Of a stretch of DNA of 64,000 bases, positions 22,803 through 35,611 are shown one piece after another. The stretch spans positions 42,668 to 106,667 of the forward strand of contig CAUYLG010005289.1 in NCBI GenBank assembly GCA_963573385.1, written 5' to 3'. The DNA comes from Cacajao melanocephalus (Eukaryota; Chordata; Mammalia; Primates; Pitheciidae). Each line of letters starts with the position of its first letter. The first letter of the stretch is position 1. A program made the translations under genes and the position numbers. The notes beneath the pieces were generated by a model that searched no databases, was not told the origin of the DNA, and worked only from the letters and a program-made list of their open reading frames with translations.

Positions 22803-24774
22803 GTAAGGTTTTTTCCTTGGAGGGAAAAGGAAAAAAAAATTAGACAGAAATAATATCATGACCTCAACTCATTAAAAGAAAAAGCTAAATGAATACATGC
22901 AAAGGAGAAATTAGCCATATTTAACATGAGGGAGAATGTGGTAATGAATATTTTTCCAGCGGTTGTCTAATAAAAAATTTGGTCTATTCAATTCATCAAA
23001 TTGCTGCCATTAAAAAAATCAAACTCAATCAAAATTCATTTATTAAAGCTAGAAATTAATAGACCATTTTTATGAAATCTTATATGCTTTTTAAAATAAA
23101 GAAAACCGTTCTTCAGGCAGCTCTCAGCTTTCAAGTGTTTCAGAAAGAAAAGTCTAAATGGGATACATAATGCATTTATCCTCAAAATCCCTTCAAATGT
23201 CACAGGGGATTTCATTTTCAATAGGGCCATAATCTCATACAAAGTCTATGCTATTAATTTATTTCCCTTTAATCCTTTTCAAATACTTGTTGTCAGAAAA
23301 ATATGAATGAATGCTACATACTTCTTTTAAATGAAATCTGAGTAAAACTGACAGGTACACGCCAAGCTCCCACTGGGAGGCTTGGAAGGAGGCTTGGAAA
23401 GCAGGAGGTGCAAAGACCACCCCTGTCTTCTAGGAGTTAAACACCTCACAGAGGACACAGGTCCCACTCATGAAACGAGTCTCTAAAGACACTTAGACAC
23501 TTGCTTGTGAGGAACAGAAACAGAAGAAAATTCAAAAGGAGAGATCAGAGTGTTGTCAGCATCAGGAGTGGCTTCGGGCCAACAAGGGACCTGACCTAAG
23601 CTCTCAGGAGTGGTAGGATTTAGACAGGCAGAAAAGAGAAGGAAAAACATCCCACTGAAGTCCCTGTTCAACTGACTCACAATGGTTCTTGTGACAATGA
23701 ACACATTTCCACAGACGGGTCTCCTCGCTGCTGGTCTATAATGATATTACTACTTTCACTGTTCAGTGATGTAAAAAGCAGGTTTCACATTGTCCAGTAG
23801 CTTTGCAGTCACTGTTATTTGTCCAGTTCTTTAATTTTGAACATTCTATTGCTTATAACCAACAACCTGAGTGGATTAAAAGGGTATGTTAACGGGGAAT
23901 AATTATTATTACCACTATTCATTTTAACTTCACTCTCAACAGTTACTTTTTACCTAATCCCCATAAACATTTTCATAAAGAGCAGTATCACTTAAAAAAA
24001 TATCAAAAGAGTCAGAGGAGACCCCAACTCAGCAGAAGAAGCAACCCAGCCCTGCAATGGAGGACAAGGCAGTTTAAGGCACTAGAAAGTTACCTCCTCT
24101 CCACGTCATGGGAAATTCTGTGCTGAGGTGCATCCCCAAATAGAAATTCACCCACAGCACAAGTTAGAACAAGCACGAGCCAAGGCTACAACCAAGACAA
24201 CCTATATTTGTGGTACATAGAAGAGGGGTCATCTTACAGCACACTTGATGATTACTGGGTTTTATCCCAAGAGAAAGAAGAGGCCAAGCAGCACCCGTTA
24301 AGACCCCACTTTGTGAAGAACAACACAGCCAATGTGAGGGCCAAGGAGAGGGTTCCACAACTCAGAACTGGCCATAATACTGTAGAGCATCAACTCATTC
24401 CACTGAGATTATCACTCACAAGCAAGGTTTCCCCCTTCTTTTCCGATGTAATGGATAAAGAAGCAGTGGTGCAGAAAACTGATCACTGCAAGCACATGCA
24501 AGTTGAATAAAGTGAACCCAGGGCCTTTCACACCACTGCTAACTGTATCTCAGCCACACATCTTCCCCTTCTCTTCTGCCCCAAAAAACTTCTTATCTAA
24601 AATCCTCTTTGGCTCTTGGCATAATATTCATTATTCTGTTATAGATAGACATAAAAACAACAAAGAGTAAGAATTTATGTTTGCCAGCAAGATTGCACAC
24701 TCTTTCACTGCCAAGGTCCTGAGGCTTTCATCAGTAAGAAGTTCCCAATCTTCTGAACCAGAAGCTCTACTGGC
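22803..24774. other. Mostly unique DNA
   Basis: No element recognised over about 2 kb. A short direct repeat (GGAGGCTTGGAA, then GGAGGCTTGGAAA) lies at about 23376-23401. Frames up to 100 codons (24208-24510) have no recognisable domain. Confidence 0.45.
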
Positions 24775-24916
24775 AGTTGGGTGGAACAGTTCTTCCTTGT
24801 GCAGGGATGCGTCCAATATTGCAGAACAACGTTCACTAAATTCCAGTAGCCATTACCAGTCACAATCAAAATTGCCTCAACACATTTCCCAGACTGCCTC
24901 TGGTTGAGAATCACTG
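24775..24916 (+). mobile_element. MER20-like hAT-Charlie transposon
   Basis: Right half of a MER20-type element: 'ttccagtagccattaccagtcacaatcaaaattgcctcaacacattt...' ending in 'ctctggttgagaatcactg', the hAT terminal repeat. The left end is too diverged to place. Confidence 0.7.
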
Positions 24917-25029
24917 GATCGCTGGGCCACAGCTATGCATTGTGTCCCCTTGGCTGAGTCTCCACTCAAAGCTTAACCAAGCACATTACACTGTGTTAAC
25001 TCAGGATCTCTCTCCTCTCCCTCCACCAG

Positions 25030-25660
25030 CAACCTCTCCAGACTTGCTTATTTCTGTAACAGAACCCTGAGCCAACGGCTCTGAGTTATGTTTGACTCTT
25101 CCTTCCAGCCCCATATTTTCTTTTCCATTGTGCCCTGCTTTTCTACCTCTGTTACCATTCTCTTGCCTATAGAACTCTTACCTTGTCTATTAAACGGTCT
25201 CCCACCTTCAAAGCATCCTGAAACTACTTCTACTGTCTTCAGCTCTATTTGTACATTATTCATGCTTAGAAATAGTTCAAGGACTCTCTATTGCCTATTA
25301 AATTAAATGCCTTGACCTAGCATTTGAGAATTTGAAAACATGACCCCAGTGTCTTTGCTGGCACACCACTGCCACTCACCCAAAAATACTTATTCTCCAA
25401 TCTGCATATTCCTCCCCAACCAGGTTCCCAACTCAGCCAAATGTTTTCCCCATCTCTCCCAATTAAAAAAAAAAAAAAAGGTGTCTGTCTGAAATATCTT
25501 TCCACACTCCTAGTCAAATCACAGCAGTGGGGGGGGTCCCTCTCATGTACCTCTGCCAACTTCTTCGCTATAAGATTTATTTCTCCTTTTATCTGCCCTT
25601 CCATACAAGGTTTAAACTTGATTATCCTTATATACTTCTCTTTGTGCTCATTTATCCACT
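25030..25660 (+). mobile_element. L2 LINE fragment
   Basis: Plus-strand, pyrimidine-rich text. Its 'attaaattaaatgccttgacctagcatttgagaa', 'cttattctccaatctgcatattcc' and 'ctgaaatatctttcc' follow L2 blocks such as '...aaagtccaaactccttagcctggcattcaaggc...'. A poly(A) of 15 at about 25465 lies within it. Frames on the other strand (130 codons, 25317-25709) are antisense shadows. Confidence 0.65.
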
Positions 25661-25760
25661 GTAGTGAAAAAATATCTTGAGGTTGTTTTCCACATAGCGA
25701 AACAACCAACTTCTATTTGGGGACTGCTGTCCCCCCAACTCTCAGTTCATTAAAATCGGG

Positions 25761-25790
25761 CGAGGCCTCCCTCGAGGCCTCCCTCAAGGC
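25761..25790. repeat. 12-bp tandem duplication GAGGCCTCCCTC
   Basis: Two and a half copies of GAGGCCTCCCTC in a row, the last altered to AAGGCC. One of the few CpG-containing spots in the neighbourhood. Confidence 0.9.
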
Positions 25791-27339
25791 CCCAAGGGTA
25801 GAGCAGATGATCCCAGCCTAGGACAGGTAGGATATTCCATCCCCCAGCCACAGTGATGGGTTCTTGACTGTGGACATTGTACAAGTCAACAAGACAGTGT
25901 TGGGACAGAACTCAGTCCCTGAATTGTCTTCAAGGACTGGGAAGAATATTGAACAGGGAGGATGGAGAGCTGGATCCGCTGCAGGACACCAAGCTGAAAG
26001 GTGAGAGACCTTGTCTTGGCAACAATGCCACACAAAATCTAGTCCTATACCTGAAATTTTCAGTGATGTGAGTAAAAAATATTATCTTCTTGCTTAAGAA
26101 GTTTGAGGTCCCTCACAACCATAGAGTCTTGCTACACAATCCTTTCTATTGTCTACTGGCTAGTTAAGCCAAACGTCTGACCCTGACTCATGTTTCCCTC
26201 TGTGCATAGCTCAACCGAGTCACTGTACCCAAGACATACGTACACACACATACGGGCATTATACTTATTAAGTACTCATACTCAAGAAATATTTTTGACA
26301 TGAATTAGAGAATAAATATTTTAATTGGGAGAAAAGAAAGGACTTAATTTTAGCCCTTTGCAGTCTCTTTAGTCAACACCTTATCACTTGTAGTCAGTAG
26401 ACACTGAAAAGCTTTCATTAGCAAGTTTCAAGAAGGCTTTGGATTCATAATTAAACTCTTCCATGAAAACCCATCCCTGCTTTCAGGATTGCTTAAGTAC
26501 TAGTGGCATATGGTAAAGCAGGTGTTTGGCAGCAAATGTTTTTTAAAAGATCTTTTGAAGACCACAAATGTGTTTATCTTTCTAAAATTAGGTGGAATGT
26601 CACAATTTTAGCTTGGCCTCCCCAACCCTTTCAATTACATATTAATTTCATCCTTTTTAGAAGCCATAGGCTTATACCCGCTGCCAAAAGAGATACAGTT
26701 ACGCTTGCATTGTTCAGGCTCAAGTAAGCTTCACAGTTGCTATTTGTGCCCCAGAGCATAAGTGCTTTGGAAAAATAAGCACATATGTGCTCTGCCACAC
26801 TGCAATATTGTGGACTCATTCACAGTGGAAACCACCGGCAGACCATCTCCCTGGAGACCTCACAGAGTATTGCTCATTCTGGGATTAACTGACCATGGTT
26901 CAAGCCCTCAGGCTTGCAAAGCTCAAAAACATATTGTGGGATTTCTCCAAGCTGAGTGTATCTTCAAAGACGGACTTTCATAAAACAAGCTTGCAGACAA
27001 AACAGAAATTCAAAATGCTAGTTAGTTTACAATGAAAAATAACTATCATAGGAATTAGAAAACTTAAAGTTCCCCTGATCACTACATTCTCTCCTGTAGC
27101 TAAGCTATATGAAACACAAACCACAATCATAAGATTGCTTTGGTAACACTGAAATCAAACAAAGAGAGACTTAAATGCTCTTACAAAAGGTATTTCAGAT
27201 GAAATACCTTAAGAGACTGTTGCTATAAAAATCCAAGTAAATTGAGCACCCCTCCCATGCCTCAGAAAGAACTACCTGTACAATGTCCAGGTGCCCTCTT
27301 TTTCTGTATACCTTCCAACTACCTTCTCTTCAGGGTGGG
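25791..27339. other. Mostly unique DNA
   Basis: No element recognised. Contains a perfect 11-bp inverted repeat with a 2-base centre at 27187-27210. Confidence 0.45.
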
Positions 27340-28330
27340 ATACATAATTTTCAGGGCTCAATCCAAAATAAAAATGTGAGTTTCTTTACTGAAAAACTAG
27401 GATTAAAGTGCCATTAAAGGCACTAAACTATAAAACTTTTCCTTTCTTCCATGTCTCTCTTTCAGCCTCTCATGAGCAAGGGATATTCCCTTGAGCACAG
27501 GGATACTCGCAGGGCCAATGTGGGCCCTCATAGGCACCCAAGGGCCTTGTCTCATGATCTGGCACAAGTGTGTGGCCCATCAGCTAAAGGGCTCCCCCTC
27601 CTGCCAATTATTGGACTGACAGTGCCAAGCCAGAGGTGGTGAGCCTGAGCCAGGCATCTCCCCTTGCAAAGTAGTGTGCTGCCTAGCTCATGGTAGAGAG
27701 GCAACTTAAAGGGATTACAACCTCTGTGCTGGGATGCACTCAGTATGAAACAGGAGTGAGTGGGAGGCTTGCCACCTGAGTTGCTTGCTGAAAAACTGAT
27801 GGCACTGCCAGCTGGGAGTGGGGACAGCCACCACCATGCCTATAATGAGATACCACAGGGTATGAATAGCAGACCTTGACCCTCCCCCTCCCAGACTCCA
27901 ACTGCGGACAGAGGGCACTAGTGGTTGCTTGATGGTGGGGGCAAAGGGAGGCCAGGAGAGACAAGAGTACCCGGAGGCAGGGGAGCTGGCTGCTGAGCAT
28001 CTGTTCTGGGGAGGGAAGGAGGCGGAAGAAGGCAGTGCTCATTGCTGCTGACGCAGGCTCCACTGTCCCACTGGACTTCACTTACAAAATCACAAATTCA
28101 AAGATAAAATTACTAAGAATTCAGGATAGCAACCACCGAGCACTGAGCCCCAGATGCAGAGCCTTTCTGAATGGCGTGCCCCGTGTTTCCTCACTGGTTA
28201 CACACCACAACACCAGCTCCGCTTCTCTGGCGTTTTGCTTCCTTCTCAGGGTTTTTGGGTGTGCCACAGCTCTAATGTGCAAATACAGTCCAATTCTGCC
28301 AACAGCTACAACTCGATGGCTTACCTCGAG
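27340..28330. other. GC-richer segment, possible ancient hAT-like repeat
   Basis: Stands out from its AT-rich flanks. Text at 27355-27420 ('gggctcaatccaaaataaaaatgtgag...') and 28085-28160 ('aaaatcacaaattcaaagataaaatta...gcactgagcccc') vaguely recalls edges of ancient hAT-type repeats, but I cannot align it. Overlapping frames of 113-115 codons on both strands have no recognisable domain. Confidence 0.25.
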
Positions 28331-28569
28331 AAAACTAAGGTGTCCCTTTAAAGAAAAAATTATTTTCAGACTAGTATTCTAAAAGCTAAGCAACATCCAC
28401 AATGTGTGTTGATTTCATAGTTGTCCCAAAAAAAAAAAGAAAAAGAAAAAGCACTCATTTATCGTGTTTCCATTTATCAGTGGTAGCCTCCAAAAACTGA
28501 CAATATAGACAACTTGACAAGCATAACAATAATATGGGATTAAAACATGCCTTCATAATGCATTGATCT

Positions 28570-28860
28570 CTAATAATTTATTTACTCAATGGATATTTAA
28601 TAAATTTTGTGTGTCTACATGCCAAGCATTATGCTGAGCTCCATGTTACAAAAATCAACAATTACACAACCCCCGAAGAATGAACACTGCTCATTAAAAT
28701 AGAGCAGACAGACATGAAAATTTACACTTTAGTTTGATAAGTGTTACAGAATCAATTGCCATGGAAGACAAAGGAAAGACATCTAACCCTGCTGGGTGGG
28801 ATAGGGAGGAGGTTTACCAGACCCTTCCCATTAAGTAGTAGAAACATCTTTCTCAAGAAA
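28570..28860 (-). mobile_element. L2 LINE 3' fragment
   Basis: Begins with the reversed L2 3' end ('atttatttactcaatggatatttaataaattttgtg...ccaagcattatgctgag'). It continues through 'gtttgataagtgttacagaa' and 'acatctaaccctgctgggtggg', as in L2. The 139-codon frame overlapping it (28741-29160) is not credible as a gene. Confidence 0.75.
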
Positions 28861-29334
28861 ACCGATAGTACCTTGGAGTTACACAGTCCTTTTCCTACAA
28901 ACTTTCAGAATCCAGTAAGTGAGAACATACCATCACCTCTAAAGTATAACACAGTCTTACTAAAAATATCAAACCCAAATTTGCTCATGCCTCCAGTTTC
29001 AACTACTAATTTACAAGAAATACAGGGGACAAGGAAACATATTAACCGAACCACAAGAGACACACTCAGCAAAATCCAAACTGCGGGAAATTCTAGTAGG
29101 ACAAATAACTCAATTTCTTCAAAACTTAAATACCAATGTGGAGGAACACTTATTAAATAAACAGAGACTTTAAAAATTTATCAGTCTCTTGCAAAGTGTG
29201 GGCCTTCTGTGAAAGGTTTTTGAATCTTTGTGGGGGGAGGGAAACATGACATTAATGAGACCAAGATATTTAATGAAATTAAGGAACTGTTCATTTTTAG
29301 ATGTCATAATAGTGATGTATGTATGGTTAAAGAG
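28861..29334. other. unassigned DNA
   Basis: No feature recognised. Confidence 0.4.
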
Positions 29335-29590
29335 GCAAGACAGAGTAATGGTTAAGGGTCCGAGTTTTGGGATTGTTTCCTGATTTAAAATATCTCTTCT
29401 GAGACTGGGCAACAAAAATTCAGCTAAGTTCCCGGGTAAGTTTGGCTTCGTGTCCTCTCTCTAAAACGGGAAATAATAATAGTTGTTGCTTCATTAAGTT
29501 GTTGGAGGTTTATGAGCTACAGCATGAAGAAGTGCTTAGTATAGTGCCTGGTTCAAAGTGAGCACTCATTCCATGTATATTACTGTTAAG
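29335..29590 (-). mobile_element. MIR SINE, near full length
   Basis: 'agagtaatggttaagggtccgagttttggga', then a diverged core, 'ctctctaaaacgggaaataataatagttg', 'ttaagttgttggagg' and 'gtgcttagtatagtgcctggttcaaagtgagcactcatt'. All reverse-strand MIR blocks are in order. Confidence 0.85.
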
Positions 29591-30269
29591 ATAAGTAGGA
29601 ACTTTTTAAAACCTTGCTATTGATTCCACTCAGCTCAGTAACTCTAATAACTGAATGAGATTACTCCTCTTGCATCTTCCATATACTGCACACTCATTGA
29701 GTGATCAAAACATAGTTTTTTCTTTAGAATTTATGTTTAAAATGACTTTCCTCACAATCTCCCTCAGGTTGCTTACACAGTGTGGTCCTGAAGGCTGCCC
29801 AGCACACCCTGAAGCCTGCAGGACTGCACTTAATGGGAATTCACCATTCACTCTGAGGGTCCCTCCTCACAGTCACCCTATTCTGCTCCTGCCTTCCCAG
29901 CTGCCGAAGCCACAAATCCCTGTTCTTATCCTTCACTGCCCTATAGACTTAAATAGTACCATCTCAGGAATCAAGGGATCTCCAGAAAAGGGCTCTCATT
30001 CATCTCCTAGACTAAGTCTCTTTGGGTACAACCTATTTTGGTTCATACATTCACTCCTTAATACACCCTGTGCCAGGCACCACCCCCCACCAACCCCAGG
30101 GAGTGGCAAGTTCATACTTCATTCACCCCACATGCCAAATCATAGAGCGCTCCAAATGTATATGCAAGACTTTCAAATTCATCTTGAAAACTATGAAAGT
30201 GATGGAGGGATATAAGCATGAAAGTTAAATATTCAATGTGGTAAGCAATCCTTTGGGTAGGTGGCAAAA
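29591..30269. other. unassigned DNA with a 186-codon open frame
   Basis: No repeat recognised. Plus-strand frame 29655-30215 is open for 186 codons in pyrimidine-rich, stop-poor DNA. The translation is Leu/Pro/His-rich with no signal, domain or repeat I recognise. No Kozak-like or splice context supports it. I treat it as chance. Confidence 0.4.
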
Positions 30270-30689
30270 CAAAATTGTTAAGAGGTTCTGTTGCAGGATT
30301 CTAGGTCAAAAGTGAGGCAAGTCTGAATCAACTCAGTGTGGGGCTTGGGGAGCAGGGGAGAAGAGGACAGAGTTACCAGTCAGCAAGGAGGAAGGGCCAA
30401 CAGGGCTCAGTGAATAACTGACTGTGATTACTGAGAGGAGGAAAAGTCCAGGACAACTTCACATTTTCTTAAGAGTGGGATCACAAGAAAAAGAGCCATT
30501 GGAGAATAGAAAATGTTAAAAAAAAAATAGATGAGTTCTATTGGAGCATTGAGTGTGTTGTATCTGTGAAATACTGAAGTGGGGGGTCTCCAGAAAGATG
30601 TGGCTTAGAGAAGCTGAGGTGGGAGCACAGCACACAGCTGAAACCAAGGAAAGAAAAATATCAGGTCAAAGACAAAACTGGGAGAACAT
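30270..30689 (-). mobile_element. Possible L2 LINE remnant
   Basis: Purine-rich text with block order reminiscent of reverse-strand L2 internal sequence ('...gaggaggaaaagtccaggacaactt...'). It is interrupted by the MLT1-type LTR and may continue to about 31120. Weak by eye. Confidence 0.35.
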
Positions 30690-31018
30690 TGTCTTAGTCT
30701 GTTTGTACTGTTATATCAAAATACCTGAGACTCGGTAATTTTAAAAGAAGTGAAATTCATTTCTCACAGTTCTGGAGGCTGGATGACCAAGATCAAGGTA
30801 CCAGCAGGTTTGGCATCTGGTGCAGGCAAGGTCTCTCTGCTTCCAAGATGGTGCCTTGTTGGGTCCTCACAGGTGGAAGTGGAAGGCAGGGGGGTGAGAG
30901 AGCAGAAAGGGCTCTGCCCTCATGACTTAGTTACCTCCTACAGGCCCCATCTCTTAATACTATCACATGGCGATTAAGTTTCAACACACAAATTTTGGGT
31001 GATATCCAGACCATAGTA
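30690..31018 (-). mobile_element. MLT1A-like MaLR solo LTR
   Basis: TGTCTTAGTCTGTTTGTACTG at the left, then 'tttctcacagttctggaggctgg', 'gatcaaggtaccagcagg', 'ctcatgacttagttacctcc' and an end 'aattttgggtgatatccagaccatagta'. This is the complete reverse-strand pattern of an MLT1A-type LTR. A perfect 5-bp target duplication AACAT lies at 30685-30689 and 31019-31023. No internal sequence, so it is a solo LTR. Confidence 0.93.
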
Positions 31019-31242
31019 AACATCAACATGTAACAGGGGGACCAAGGAAGGTGTGTTTAGGAAAGCCACTGGGAAGGAACTGGCCAGAGAGATGACACTA
31101 AGGAAAAGAAGATGATTTATCCCCATAAAAACCAAGGCTTAAAAAAAGTAATTTGTAAAAATAAAAAAACAAAAATGAGTGTTAAGAAGAAAAATGTGAC
31201 CAAAAGTGTGAGAGAGAAAGATACTTTGAAAAATAAAGGGGA

Positions 31243-31300
31243 GACCCAGGCATGGTGTGTGCATCTGTAGTCCCAGTGACTCAGGAGGTAGACACTCTCA
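31243..31300 (+). mobile_element. Alu right-arm fragment
   Basis: 'caggcatggtgtgtgcatctgtagtcccagtgactcaggagg' matches the start of an Alu right arm only. It is short, with no tail or target duplication. Confidence 0.65.
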
Positions 31301-32261
31301 AAACACAGGAAGGTAAATCCCTGAATCAATTCAGAATTACTTTTCATCACACATACCACACTATTCCTTTTACCAATATCAAATATCCCACCTATAATTT
31401 CCCCACTGTCTCTCACAAAAATAGTGCGAGAAACATGGCAATTTTTGTGAGTTTTGTAAAGGGCCTGGTGGTAGTCTAGATTCAGATTCTGACTACGTGG
31501 AACATTTCTGGTAGGAGGGTTATGAAAAAAGAAGGAAAGAGGCTTAATAGAAGGGCAAAGAGCAATTCTAAACACGAGAAAATGTTCCAGAAGTTCTAGC
31601 TGGAGCCTTTACATGGGGTCACAACATTTCTGTATGCAAACTAAATGGTATTTTCACAGCTCTCCAGAGCCTCGCTGCTGAGCTGCTTGCGTGTTTCCTA
31701 ACCCTGATGTCAGCCAGTGGGACTAGCAGTTACACAGAGCTTCTCATTATGTCAGGGAACAGGGAGGGTGGCCAAGCTTCACATGGTCACACGCTACAGA
31801 TGCAACCCCCCCCCACCGGGCTCAGAGAAAAACTTATGATTCTGGAAAACCCTCAAGCCCAAGCATTCTTCGAGCATTATACACACGAGTGATCCTAACA
31901 GAAAAGATAAAGAAGTGGCAACACTCAGTCTCCTTTAAGAGCCTGGTGTAGGGGTGGCAGCCCTCACCTGGAAGGAACAGAAATGGGAAGAAGACACAGA
32001 GAATGAAGCTCCCTTAATTATTACTGCAAACTTGGACTATTTTTAGAGAGGTTTAATAAATTGAATGATATTTTAACCTGGTAAACTGGGACCCAGCATC
32101 TAAGGGAACTATTAAACAAGAATAGAAATCCTCAGTGTCTACCTCTTATACATGTGATTCCAAACATAAGCTTAGAGAATTTTAAGCAGCTTCACCTATA
32201 TTCACTAAAATTAGGAAAGCAGAGCTAATAATAAATCTTCAAACAAGGATTTAATGGAAAG
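31301..32261. other. Mostly unique DNA
   Basis: No element recognised. A minus-strand frame of 152 codons (31117-31575) covers A/T-rich text and has no recognisable domain. A C9 run lies near 31807. Confidence 0.4.
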
Positions 32262-32480
32262 CCAAGACAGGAGGATCGCTTGAACCTAGGAGTTTAAGAC
32301 CAGCCTGGGCAACATAGTGAGACCCTGTCACTACAAAAAACTTTTAAAAAAATTAGCCAGGGGTGGTGGCTTCCACCTGTAGTCCCAGCTACTAGGAGTC
32401 TGAGGTGGAAGGATCACTTGAGCCCAGGATATTGAGGCCTGGGTAACAGAGTAAGACCTTTGTCTCAAAAGCAAAAGAAC
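32262..32480 (+). mobile_element. Alu SINE, 5'-truncated with internal deletion
   Basis: Enters in the left arm ('gccaagacaggaggatcgcttgaacc'), has linker and right arm. The right arm lacks the segment between 'aggatattgagg' and 'cctgggtaacagag'. Tail is short and GCAAAAG-like. Confidence 0.93.
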
Positions 32481-33762
32481 AAAATAACAAGGATGTAAAT
32501 AAACTACTATTATTGCCCAAGTGGTGACATGAACTGTGGGTAATTATCACTACATCTCCAATTTCTGGGTGATAATGCTCAGGCTATTTCATGAAGAAAG
32601 CCTCCCTGTTTATTTCTGGGAAAATATAAGCTTATCCAGATCTTGCTTACTATTACTAACGTTCCAATGTGCTGATGTTGAGACTTTAGTCCTGCCATGG
32701 AACCGCACCCATTCTCCAGGGAAAGAAATTGGCCTGTCTGGTCACAGTACCAGCAGAAGGTGTGCCTTGCATTACATCCCACATGGAGCAATGCTTTGTT
32801 AAGAGATTTTGACTCTGACACACACAGACTTCTAAGAGAACGACCAAAGACTGCATGAATTTAACCATCTCAGAACTGTAGTACTGACCCTAAATGCATG
32901 GCGCAAACATTTTGATATAGTTGTAAGATAAAATATCCACATAAAATAGCAACTCTATGAGATCAGTGCATTTACTAGGCAGTACTCCCAAGGGTACAGT
33001 ATCAATGACATCTGTCCAGAATGCAACATCTTTACAACGGAGTTCTTAGGTCTTTCAGGACATTTCTATTTTTAAATTTGCTGGCTAGGGAAAATGAATA
33101 AACCTTATAAAAATAACAAGAATAAAGCAAAGCTCTAGAACTACAAATTAACAATTGAGATAGCTTCAAACACTGTGATGTTTGTGGAACTCCATTTACT
33201 GTGCTTCCTTTAAAAAATAAGAATCTGTATGTGTGTATTCCCAGATTGGGGATTATTCAGTAAGACTATCATTACCACACTGAGCAATGGATCTACACTT
33301 ATAGAAGTCAGCTTGCTCATATTCTCCAAGGTGTCTATTATGATCCCATTTCTCAAGGGCATATTATAAGGAACAGGATCATGTCCTTCTTATATTCAAA
33401 ATGACATAACACTTCCCCTCGTACAATAAAAACCAGTAAGAGTTAAGATATGTCACATTATATTTCTGACAAATATTTCCACCCACATGTAAATAGCTCT
33501 TTTAAAGGAGATGAGACCAGAACAAAAGCGTCAAACCATAAACACAAAACAGCAATTCTTTCTCTTTCTTTCTTATCTTTCTGAGTTGACTAACTGAATG
33601 ACAATGAGCTTTATTCCCTTTACAGTAAACAGGGAAAATCATTAAAGTGATGTCATAGAAGGAGATGTAATGGCATGGATAAATGTTCATTCCACTATAC
33701 CTTGTTAAATAATAAAGAGCACATTTCAAAACAACATATCCTAATTTTATAATGAAGAATGA
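32481..33762. other. Mostly unique DNA
   Basis: No element recognised over 1.3 kb. Confidence 0.45.
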
Positions 33763-33794
<32 letters not shown>

Positions 33795-33811
33795 CCCACC
33801 ACCACCACCAC
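33763..33811. repeat. (CA)n followed by (CCA)n
   Basis: ACACATACACATACACACAC run changing to CCCCACCACCACCACCACAT. Frames with poly-Val/Cys or poly-Trp here are translations of the repeat. Confidence 0.95.
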
Positions 33812-33954
33812 ATAAAACACACCTGAGTCCATAAAACTCTAGGGTGGAAAGGAATAAAATTAATTTATCTAAAATGTTATCTCTAAGTGGTTGAATTCCT
33901 AATATAGTTTTTTATTTTTACTTTTCCTATTTTTCTACAATGACCATGACTTTT

Positions 33955-34075
33955 AAGGTCAAAATAGGATCTAGCCTCACATAAGATATTGTGGAAACTA
34001 AACGAGATGATGCCTGGGAATAGCACAAAACTCAGTGCCTACACATAATACGCATTTTACAAACATTAACTTAAA
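33955..34075 (-). mobile_element. MIR SINE fragment
   Basis: 'ttgtggaaactaaacgagatgatgcctgggaatagcacaaaactcagtgcctacacataatacgc' follows the reverse-strand MIR 5' half ('...gattaaatgagataatgc...agcacagtgcctggcacatag'). Confidence 0.7.
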
Positions 34076-35611
34076 ATTCTGTACATCAAATGCATACACA
34101 GAAGTTGAAAGCAAAGGGAAACATATTACCTACACATACTATATTAAAATGTATACACTAACTAAAACAAACAAGAGACTTGGCAATCACGCAAATAGAG
34201 TTAGTTACCTTTTATTCTTGTAGTCTTATTTAAATTCATTTTTAAAAGGTGTACCTATACAGAAAGAAGATCTCAAGAAACATGGAATTTACAGAGGCAA
34301 TATGTCCTTGGCATTGTTTTGCTTTGTTAATCAGAAGACAACATGAGGTCGTAAATTAGTAGGCTTATAGAAGCGTACACTGAACATATTTTTAAATGGT
34401 GCTTTGTTTTTATGCTAGGCTAGAAACTGTGAGGAGGTTTTTCAAGGACTGAAAGAGAGAGAGAGATATAACTACCCTATCATAACAAAGCTATCATTTT
34501 CTGCACAAACTACTGTTTTTCTTCTAAGGTCCTCAAAGCTATTTACTCCTAAAGACACTGTTATAATTCAGTGGTGTGCTGGAGGGACACAGCTAAATTC
34601 AACAGGGACTAATGAGTGACCAGAAGAAAGATCAAAAGAACCCACATTATGGTTCTACTCTGTAATGAAAGTCCCACGGGGATAACATACTCCAAATCCT
34701 TTCCTTCAAACCGTTAAACTAAAAAATTCTGAAGAAAAACAGCCCTGGAGTGTGAAGGAGAAGACCACAAGCCTGTTTCAAATGCTTACCCCTCACACAC
34801 TCAAGTTTGCCATTTCAAGTCTAGGATGACCCATCCACTTGGCCCCAGACATGGGAAGGCCCCAGACAAAGATACAGTGGGAAGGCAGCACAGCAAAAGG
34901 TAAAGAATGGTAACGCACAGTCCCCTACTTTCTTCTGTTCAGTGGACGACACTTCAGCCTCCCTTATTATATCTGAGCTTCCTCTGCAGAGAACACTACA
35001 AAGAGGGAAGAGCCAGGTGACCAAGAAGAATGTGGTCACTGAAGACTAGGGTGGTCAAGGGACCTGAACAGGTCTACACAGTAAGAGGCAGAGACAAATT
35101 TCAAAGCCAAAGCTATCAATTCTAAATGGGAGCTCCTCCATACTGCATAATGCCCGTGCCACTCTCCACTATGACCACTGCAAAGCAAGAGGAGATGTCA
35201 GTAGCCTTACCTTCCCACACTCAGCCACTGTGGGAGAAGGCCAATGGATCCCAACCCTTCAAAAAAACAACAGAAGTGCCCAATTGCGTGGCAAACTCCA
35301 TTCGCCCTCTGGGCTGGGCCCTCATCGGTAAGGATTTTATTTAACTATACTTGATAAGCTCTGAGAAACCAACAACTAAACCCACATTAAATGAAACAAC
35401 AACAAATTAAACAGGGGTTGTTCAAAAGTTATCCCTCTTTCCCTCCACTTTATTTTGCCCTCCTTTTCTGTTCCATCTTTTTCGTGAAAGCAGCCACACT
35501 ATGCCACCCATTGCCTGACAATGACAGGAGCTACATCTGCCCGCAAACTAAATTCATTCACAAAGCTGCTCTCATTGGGCCCAAAATATGCTTTCAAAGA
35601 CTTTAAAAAGA
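34076..35611. other. Mostly unique DNA
   Basis: No element recognised over 1.5 kb apart from a short GAGAGAGAGA patch at about 34455-34467. Frames of 60-72 codons have no domain. Confidence 0.45.

Noticed and set aside
25317..25709. 130-codon minus-strand frame
   Set aside because: Antisense to an L2 fragment.
28741..29160. 139-codon plus-strand frame
   Set aside because: Overlaps an L2 remnant at its 5' side and has no domain.
29655..30215. 186-codon open reading frame on the plus strand
   Set aside because: No recognisable domain, no splice or promoter context, and it lies in pyrimidine-rich, stop-poor DNA. Not enough to call a gene.
31117..31575. 152-codon minus-strand frame
   Set aside because: Phe/Leu-rich translation of A-rich DNA with no domain and no conserved start.
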